This document shows positions 16,215 to 21,376 of a DNA stretch of 21,376 bases, piece after piece. The DNA comes from an uncultured Clostridia bacterium (GTDB lineage Bacteria > Bacillota > Clostridia > Christensenellales > Aristaeellaceae), in the NCBI GenBank assembly GCA_946626395.1, contig CAMOUF010000164.1, forward strand, positions 1 to 21,376. Reading direction: 5' to 3'. The position numbers and the translations under genes are program-made. The stretch's first letter is position 1, and each line of letters starts with the position of its first letter. The notes beneath the pieces are model-generated. The model ran no database searches, had not been told where the DNA came from, and was given only the letters and a program-made list of their open reading frames with translations.

Positions 16215-16236
16215 ACATCGGAAAGAAGGGGCTTTC

Positions 16237-17247
16237 ATGGAGAAGCTGGGTGTTGGCGTCATTGGCTGCGGCATGATTTCCGGGAATCATTTCCACGCGC
16301 TGGAAAAGCTGGAAAATGTGTCGCTGCGGGCGGTATGCGATGTGGATGAGGAAAAGCTCCAAAAGGCCGCAGAGGCGCAGGGCGCGGATGGATACGTCCA
16401 TTGGCGGGAGCTGATCTGCCGGGACGATATTGACGCGGTGCATATCTGCGTGCCCCATTATCTGCACGCGGAAATGTCCATTTTCGCGCTGCGGGCGGGC
16501 AAGCATGTGCTGTGCGAAAAGCCCATGGGCGTTTCCCTTGGGGAAGCCCGGGCCATGGAAGCCGCCGCCCTGGAAAGCGGAAAAACGCTGACGGTTTGCT
16601 TTCAAAACCGCTATAACGGAGCTTCCAGGCGCATGAAGGAATTGATCGGCAGCGGGGCCCTGGGCCAGGTGCTGGGCGGCAGCGCCTTTGTGACCTGGAA
16701 CCGGGCGGAGCCCTATTATCAGAACAGCCCCTGGCGTGGAAAATGGGAAACGGAGGGCGGCTCCGTGCTGATCAACCAGGCCGTGCATACGCTGGATCTT
16801 TTGCGCTACCTGGCGGGAGAAATGACGCTGCGGGGCTGCACCATGTCCGCCAAGCGGCTGGCGGACACCATTGAGACCGAGGATACCTGCGATATGCTGC
16901 TCACAAACAGCGCGGGCGGCCGCTTCCTTTTCTATGCCAGCAACTGCGGGGCCAATAATCTGCCGGTGCAGATGCACCTGCTGCTGGAAAAAGGCGAGCT
17001 TCATCTGGACGGCGCGCGGCTGACAATCAAGGGGCCCGAGGGCACAGCCTTTGAGGATTACACCACGGCCCTGGCCGTGGGCAAGGATTACTGGGGCAGC
17101 GGCCACGGCCCCTTCATCCAGGATTTTTACCGCCGGATCCAGGCGGGACAGCCGCCCTTCATCACCCCGGCGGACGCGCTGGAAACCACCCGGCTTCTGG
17201 AGGAAGCCTATACCTATCCCATGAGCATAAGGAGGCGACCCACATGA
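16237..17247 (+). CDS. Gfo/Idh/MocA-family oxidoreductase (third of three)
   Basis: This 336-residue protein starts at ATG 16237 behind GAAGGGG. The glycine-rich loop reads GVIGCGMISG (7-16) and EKP is at 94-96 (LCEKP). The C-terminal domain carries WRGKWETEGGSVLINQAVH-type active-site sequence, parallel to the previous gene. The protein is shorter than its paralogue by about 37 residues, mostly in the C-terminal domain. The stop overlaps the first permease start as ATGA. Two adjacent but diverged copies could catalyse opposite steps, for example oxidation of a glycoside before cleavage and reduction of the keto-sugar after it, sharing NAD(H). That pairing is an inference. Confidence 0.92.
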   Translation: MEKLGVGVIGCGMISGNHFHALEKLENVSLRAVCDVDEEKLQKAAEAQGADGYVHWRELICRDDIDAVHICVPHYLHAEMSIFALRAGKHVLCEKPMGVSLGEARAMEAAALESGKTLTVCFQNRYNGASRRMKELIGSGALGQVLGGSAFVTWNRAEPYYQNSPWRGKWETEGGSVLINQAVHTLDLLRYLAGEMTLRGCTMSAKRLADTIETEDTCDMLLTNSAGGRFLFYASNCGANNLPVQMHLLLEKGELHLDGARLTIKGPEGTAFEDYTTALAVGKDYWGSGHGPFIQDFYRRIQAGQPPFITPADALETTRLLEEAYTYPMSIRRRPT

Positions 17248-18212
17248 GCACCCTGTCCAAGCCCGGGAAAGGACCGGTGGTCAATAAGCCCCGCATTCCC
17301 CTTGGCAAGCGCATTCACCGGGATTTTCAAATGAACTGGCGGCTGTATCTGCTGTTTTTGCCCGTGCTCGCCTATTTCATCGTGTTCAAGTACGCGCCGA
17401 TGGCCGGGCTGGTGATCTCCTTCCAGGATTACAAGGCCGCCAAAGGGATCATGGGCAGCAAATGGGTGGATTTGAAGCACTTCATCAATTTCTTCAACGA
17501 TCCGTATTTGCCCCGGCTGCTGCGCAACACATTCACCATTGCCCTGTCCACCCTGCTTTTCTCCTTCCCCTCCGCCATCGTGCTGGCTCTGCTGATCAAT
17601 GAGCTTCGCTCCCGCAAAATGAGCCGGGTGGTGCAGACCATCAGCTACATTCCCCACTTCATTTCCGTGGTGGTGGTGTGCGGCATCATCCGGGACCTGG
17701 TCAGCCGCACAGGGGGCGTGACCATGCTGCTCCACAGCATCTTCGGCATGCCGGTCACCAACATGCTGTATGAACCCAATTATTTTGTTCCCATCTATAT
17801 CGTGTCGGATATCTGGTCCAATATCGGGTGGAATTCCATCGTGTACCTCTCCGCCCTGACCGCCATTGACCAGGAGCTGTATGAAGCCGCCCGGGTGGAC
17901 GGGGCCAACAAATGGCACCAGATCATCCATATTACCATTCCCTGCCTGGTGCCCACCATCGTGATCATGTTCATTCTGAAGGTGGGCAAGATGTTCGACG
18001 TAGGCTACGAAAAGATCATGCTGCTGTATACGCCCCTGACCTATGAGCGGGCGGACGTGATCAACACCTATGTGTATCGCCGGGGCTTTGCTGAAAACGT
18101 GAATTTCAGCTATTCCACCGCGGTGGGCTTCTTCAATTCCGTGGTATGCTTCGTGCTGGTATTCTTTACCAACAAGATCACCCGCCGTCTGGGCGGAAAC
18201 AGCCTGTGGTGA
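17244..18212 (+). CDS. ABC transporter permease, LplB/YteP type
   Basis: The 322-residue integral membrane protein starts at ATG 17244 (ATGA overlap), with AAGGAGG at 17229-17235. Six hydrophobic segments are visible, the first around YLLFLPVLAYFIVFKYAPM, which is the hallmark beginning of this permease group. The ATPase-docking EAA loop is present: EAARVDGANKWHQIIHITIPCL shortened here as EAARVDGA...IHITIP. Together with the YtcP-type partner downstream and the binding protein at 10555 it makes an aldouronate/oligosaccharide importer. No nucleotide-binding subunit is encoded in the window, so a shared MsmK/UgpC-like ATPase elsewhere is expected. Confidence 0.95.
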   Translation: MSTLSKPGKGPVVNKPRIPLGKRIHRDFQMNWRLYLLFLPVLAYFIVFKYAPMAGLVISFQDYKAAKGIMGSKWVDLKHFINFFNDPYLPRLLRNTFTIALSTLLFSFPSAIVLALLINELRSRKMSRVVQTISYIPHFISVVVVCGIIRDLVSRTGGVTMLLHSIFGMPVTNMLYEPNYFVPIYIVSDIWSNIGWNSIVYLSALTAIDQELYEAARVDGANKWHQIIHITIPCLVPTIVIMFILKVGKMFDVGYEKIMLLYTPLTYERADVINTYVYRRGFAENVNFSYSTAVGFFNSVVCFVLVFFTNKITRRLGGNSLW

Positions 18213-18227
18213 AAGGAGGGGAAAAGC

Positions 18228-19112
18228 ATGTCTTCCGTAACCAAGCCCAATGAAAAAAAGGCCATCCGTATCCCGCTGGGCGAGCGCATCTTCTATGCCG
18301 CCGATGATCTGCTGATGATTCTTCTGTGCGTGCTGATCCTGATCCCCCTGATCCATGTGGTGGCAGGCTCCTTCAGCGACGGCGCTTCCTATATGGCCCA
18401 TTCCGGCCTGCTGCTCTGGCCCCTCAAGCCCACCCTGGCGGCTTATGAATCCGTGATCGCCAACCAGAATATCTGGACGGGCTATCGCAACACGCTGTTC
18501 ATCGTCATCGTGGGCACCTCCCTGGATATGCTGTTTTCCCTGGTAGCAGCCTATGTGCTGTCCCGAAAAAAATATATGCTGAAAAAGTTCTTTAACCTGA
18601 TGGTGGTTTTCAGCATGTATTTTTCCGGCGGCATGATCCCCTTCTTCATCGTGGTGAAGGGCGTGGGGCTGTATAAATCCATCTGGGCGCTGATCCTGCC
18701 TTCCCTGATCAATGTGTTCAATCTGGTGATCGTGCGCACGGCCATGACCGGCGTGCCCGACAGCCTGGAGGAAAGCGCTCAATTGGACGGCGCGGGCCAT
18801 TTGACCATCCTGTTCCGCATCATCACGCCCCTGATCCTGCCCTCCGTGGCGGTGGTGGCGCTGTATTACGCCGTGTCCCACTGGAACAGCTGGTTCAACG
18901 CCATGCTCTTTATCAAGGATCGGAAGTATTATCCCCTGCAGCTGATCCTGCGGGAGATCCTGATCCTGTCCGATACCGACGAAGGCTTTATGATGAGCGA
19001 AACCATTCAGTTTGCCACCATCGTGGTGGCGACCATTCCCATCCTGTGCGTCTATCCCTTCATTCAGCGGTATTTCGTGAAGGGGATCATGGTGGGCGCG
19101 GTGAAGGGATAA
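18228..19112 (+). CDS. ABC transporter permease, LplC/YtcP type
   Basis: The 294-residue protein starts at ATG 18228, 15 bases after the first permease and behind a strong AAAGGAGGGG. Six membrane segments are seen, beginning with the LLMILLCVLILIPLIHVV helix. The EAA loop reads EESAQLDGAGHLTILFRIITP, and the C-terminus RYFVKGIMVGAVKG is the standard ending of this CUT1-type subfamily. It forms the second half of the import channel. A 49-base gap without hairpin separates it from the dehydrogenase gene downstream, so transcription probably continues. Confidence 0.95.
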   Translation: MSSVTKPNEKKAIRIPLGERIFYAADDLLMILLCVLILIPLIHVVAGSFSDGASYMAHSGLLLWPLKPTLAAYESVIANQNIWTGYRNTLFIVIVGTSLDMLFSLVAAYVLSRKKYMLKKFFNLMVVFSMYFSGGMIPFFIVVKGVGLYKSIWALILPSLINVFNLVIVRTAMTGVPDSLEESAQLDGAGHLTILFRIITPLILPSVAVVALYYAVSHWNSWFNAMLFIKDRKYYPLQLILREILILSDTDEGFMMSETIQFATIVVATIPILCVYPFIQRYFVKGIMVGAVKG

Positions 19113-19161
19113 CCATGGAACGGGGGACGCTCTCGCAAATACATCTGAGGAGGAAAATCAC

Positions 19162-20163
19162 ATGCGTGTGCCCTACGAAACGATGCGTACAGAATTTATC
19201 CGCGTGCTGAACAAATACGGGATCGAAGGAGAGCGGGCCCAGCTGTCCGCAACGCTGTTTGCCGATGCCAGCCGGGACGGCATTTATACCCATGGGCTCA
19301 ACCGCTTTCCCAAGTTTATCAAATCCATCGAGAACGGCTCGGTGGACGTGAACGCGGAAGCGGAAATGGAAGCCAGCCTGGGCATGCTGGAGCGGTGGAA
19401 CGGCCACCGCGGATGCGGCAATCTGAACGCTTACCGCTGCATGGAGCGGGCCATCGAGCTGGCCCACCGGCAAACCATCGGCGTGGTGGCGCTCAGCAAT
19501 ACCAATCATTGGATGCGGCCCGGCAATTACGGCCTGATGGCGGTGAAGGAAAACTGCATCGGCATTCTCTGGACCAACACCGTGCCCAATATGCCGCCCT
19601 GGGGAGGCCGGGAAGCCCGCCTGGGCAATAATCCGGTGGTGTTCGCCGTGCCCAACGGGGACGAGGCCCCGGTGCTGCTGGACGTGGCCGTTTCCATGTT
19701 CTCTTACGGCAAGCTGGAAAGCTATGCCCGGCAGAACAAGGAGCTGCCGGTGGACGGCGGCTTTAATCCCCAGCAGCAGATCACCCGCAACGCCGCCGAT
19801 ATCCTGGCCACCCATCAGGTGCTGCCCATCGGCTATTGGAAGGGCAGCGGGATTTCCCTGATGCTGGATCTGATCGCCTCCGCCCTGAGCGGGGGCCGCA
19901 CCGCCCGGCAGGTGGGCGAGCTGCCCACGGAAACCGAGCTGAGCCAGGTGTTTATCGCCATCGACCTGAACCGTCTGCCCGACGGGAAGGAATTTGCCCA
20001 AAAGGTGCGGGATTCCCTGGCCGATATGCAGACCTCCAAGCCGGTGGACCCCGCCCGCCCGGTGTATTACCCCGGCAAAAACATGATGAAAACCCGCGCC
20101 GAAAATATGGAAAAGGGAATCCCGGTGGAGGAAAGCGTATGGGAAGCGGTGCTGAAGCTATGA
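19162..20163 (+). CDS. dlgD: 2,3-diketo-L-gulonate reductase-like dehydrogenase (malate/lactate dehydrogenase type 2 family)
   Basis: The 333-residue protein starts at ATG 19162 behind GAGGAGG. It belongs to the LDH2/MDH2 family and not to the Rossmann dehydrogenases. It resembles E. coli YiaK/DlgD along its whole length: THGLNRFPKFI with the catalytic His44, NHWMRPGNYG (115-124), ILWTNT-PNMPPWG, SMFSYGKLE (178-186), LPVDGGF and IGYWKGSGISLMLD. YiaK reduces 2,3-diketo-L-gulonate to 3-keto-L-gulonate with NADH. No other ascorbate or gulonate genes (kinase, UlaD/SgbH decarboxylase) are in the window, so the true substrate may be a related 2-keto or 2,3-diketo sugar acid formed by the other operon enzymes. 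The stop overlaps the next start as ATGA. The symbol marks similarity, not proven function. Confidence 0.85.
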   Translation: MRVPYETMRTEFIRVLNKYGIEGERAQLSATLFADASRDGIYTHGLNRFPKFIKSIENGSVDVNAEAEMEASLGMLERWNGHRGCGNLNAYRCMERAIELAHRQTIGVVALSNTNHWMRPGNYGLMAVKENCIGILWTNTVPNMPPWGGREARLGNNPVVFAVPNGDEAPVLLDVAVSMFSYGKLESYARQNKELPVDGGFNPQQQITRNAADILATHQVLPIGYWKGSGISLMLDLIASALSGGRTARQVGELPTETELSQVFIAIDLNRLPDGKEFAQKVRDSLADMQTSKPVDPARPVYYPGKNMMKTRAENMEKGIPVEESVWEAVLKL

Positions 20164-20942
20164 AAACCCAATGGATTCCCGGGGCGGTGTCCGCCACCTT
20201 CAAAAAAATGCCCCTGACGGCGGAGGATGTGATCGCCCTGCTGGCGGAGTGCGGGCTGAAGGCGGTGGAATGGTCCGAAAACGTCCATGTGCAGCCGGAT
20301 GATCCCCAGGGCGCCGCGCTGCTGCGGCAGAAAACGGAGGCGGCGGGGCTGCGGGTCGCCGCTTACGGGTCGTATTTCCGCCTGGGGGAAAATGAACAGC
20401 CCCTCCCCGCCTTTGAACGCAGCCTGCGTTCCGCCAAAGCCCTGGGCGCGCCGCTGATCCGCGTCTGGGCCGGGACCCGGGCGTCCGCCGAGGTGGACGA
20501 TGAACTGTTCCGCCGCCTGGCGGAGGAAGCCCGGCTGATTGCCGAAATAGCCGCCCGGGAGCAGATCAAGGTGGCTTTTGAATGGCATAAAAACACCCTC
20601 ACCGATACCAACGAATCGGCTGAGCGTCTGCTCAGGGAAGCCAACCATCCCAATCTGTATTGTCTGTGGCAGCCCACGGTGGCGCTGACGCCCCGGGAGC
20701 GCGTCCGGGGGATCGGAAGGATGGGCGGCAGGCTGCTGAACTTTCATGTGTATTCCTGGCCGGACGGCAAGCGCGGCCCCCTGAACGCGGCGGAATGGCA
20801 GTATTATCTGGACGCCGCGGCGGATCTGGGCGGCGTTCACTGCGCGCTGCTGGAATTCGTTCGGGACGATACGGCGGAGCAATTCCGCTCCGACGCCCAA
20901 ACCCTTCTGAATCTTTTGGAAAGCGGTGAAGATCATGGCTGA
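20160..20942 (+). CDS. Sugar phosphate isomerase/epimerase-like TIM barrel (second of two)
   Basis: From ATG 20160 (ATGA overlap with the dlgD-like gene) it has 260 residues. ATG 20139 is a possible alternative with GGAGG seven bases before it, adding seven residues. The protein is a xylose-isomerase-like barrel: KAVEWSENVH on strand 2, VAFEWHKNT with Glu141, LLNFHVYSW with His196 and ALLEFVRD with Glu232. At the place where relatives have an Asp-x-x-His metal site it reads YCLWQPT (168-173), so the Asp and His are replaced by Gln171 and Trp170. The metal site may thus be altered or lost. It is only distantly similar to the first barrel at 14324 and likely acts on a different intermediate. 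It overlaps the following gene by 8 bases. Confidence 0.82.
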   Translation: MKTQWIPGAVSATFKKMPLTAEDVIALLAECGLKAVEWSENVHVQPDDPQGAALLRQKTEAAGLRVAAYGSYFRLGENEQPLPAFERSLRSAKALGAPLIRVWAGTRASAEVDDELFRRLAEEARLIAEIAAREQIKVAFEWHKNTLTDTNESAERLLREANHPNLYCLWQPTVALTPRERVRGIGRMGGRLLNFHVYSWPDGKRGPLNAAEWQYYLDAAADLGGVHCALLEFVRDDTAEQFRSDAQTLLNLLESGEDHG

Positions 20943-21376
20943 CCTGTATGTAAAATCCCTGGATATGACCAATCCCTTCGTGGTGGCCTCCTCTCCGGCT
21001 ACCCAGGGCGCGAAAAACGTGCTCAAGAGCGCGAAAATGCGTCCCGGCGCCATTACCATGCGCAACTTTGGCCATGGCAGCGGCGGCGGCGGCTTCTTTT
21101 ATCCGGACGCGGCGGCGGCGTATCAGGGCCAGCCGTGCTTTCACAGCCATGCCGTGGGGCGTCAGGTGCCGGATACCGTTTCCACCCTGGAGCAATACTG
21201 CGAAGAAGTTAAAAAGGCGCGCCGGGAGCTGGATTCTGATATCAAGCTGTGGGTGTCTGTGGGGCATTACAGCGATATCGTCAAGGGCGGCGATTGGGAA
21301 AAGGATTGGGTGCGGCAGGCCAAGGAGCTTTCCCTGGCAGGGGCCGACGCCCTGGAGCTGCATTTCAATACCCCCG
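20935..21376 (+). CDS. Dihydroorotate dehydrogenase-like FMN oxidoreductase, N-terminal part (3' truncated by window)
   Basis: Open from ATG 20935 to the window edge, 147 codons, with a weak GGTGA ahead of the start. It begins MADLYVKSLDMTNPFVVASS, matching the DLS-x-x-NPF-x-x-ASG opening of class 1 dihydroorotate dehydrogenases and of PreA, the FMN subunit of dihydropyrimidine dehydrogenase. PGAITMRNFGHGSG stands where these have GAxxxKT, and GADALELHFNTP where they have the LELNxSCP motif; the altered NTP in place of SCP is a deviation. No pyrimidine genes are adjacent. Translational overlap with the TIM-barrel gene puts it in the sugar operon, so it may be a reductase for a pathway intermediate rather than a pyrimidine enzyme. 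Confidence 0.75.
   Translation, partial: MADLYVKSLDMTNPFVVASSPATQGAKNVLKSAKMRPGAITMRNFGHGSGGGGFFYPDAAAAYQGQPCFHSHAVGRQVPDTVSTLEQYCEEVKKARRELDSDIKLWVSVGHYSDIVKGGDWEKDWVRQAKELSLAGADALELHFNTP

Noticed and set aside
17214..18881. Long open frame of 555 codons on the minus strand, opposite both permease genes
   Set aside because: It is rich in His, Gln, Gly and Asp in the way typical of the antisense of hydrophobic membrane genes and resembles no known family; the plus strand carries clear permeases with ribosome binding sites.

Overview
The window looks like a chromosomal segment from an anaerobic member of the Bacillota, most likely an uncultured gut or rumen Clostridia. The reasons are strong GGAGG-type ribosome binding sites, many ATGA/GTGA gene overlaps, and an LplABC/YtcP-type oligosaccharide ABC transporter beside an AraC-type regulator. 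The main operon is GC-rich. No rRNA, tRNA, CRISPR array or intact transposase is visible. The taxonomic statement is an inference; no marker gene here fixes it.

Left edge (1-2735): the 3' end of a nicotinate phosphoribosyltransferase gene (pncB) is followed by an intrinsic terminator and a palindromic MITE-like element of about 100 bp (537-637). Next are two gene remnants lying head to head. The minus-strand one (to 670) is the C-terminal two thirds of an SF2 DEAD/DEAH helicase. The plus-strand one (to 2547) is the C-terminal half of a BrxD/DUF2791-type P-loop ATPase. Both have lost their N-terminal, Walker A-bearing halves at the same junction near 1930-1985. This reads as the scar of a decayed BREX/TerB-associated defence cassette.

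Right side (2736-21376): an AraC-family regulator on the minus strand shares a short divergent promoter region (3613-3721) with a plus-strand run of 15 genes that continues past the window end. In order these are: an Old Yellow Enzyme-type flavin reductase with an Fe-S motif; an SDR dehydrogenase; a fumarate-reductase-like FAD protein; an ankyrin-GH43 fusion; a Gfo/Idh/MocA oxidoreductase; an ABC sugar-binding protein; a heparinase II/III-family polysaccharide lyase; a TIM-barrel sugar isomerase/epimerase; two more Gfo/Idh/MocA enzymes; two ABC permeases; a YiaK/DlgD-like 2,3-diketo-L-gulonate reductase; a second TIM-barrel isomerase; and a dihydroorotate-dehydrogenase-like FMN enzyme cut off by the window.

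How the genes may work together (inference): the transporter imports an oligosaccharide or glycoside of the aldouronate/glycosyl-uronate kind. The carbohydrate-cleaving enzymes (GH43 fusion, heparinase-like lyase) have no signal peptides, so cleavage would be cytoplasmic. The many Gfo/Idh/MocA, SDR, DlgD-like and TIM-barrel enzymes would then carry out oxidation, elimination, epimerisation and reduction of keto-sugar or uronate intermediates. The three or more flavoenzymes suggest a reductive step on an unsaturated sugar acid or on an aglycone. No complete known pathway matches this gene set from memory, which makes the operon the best candidate here for an undescribed system.
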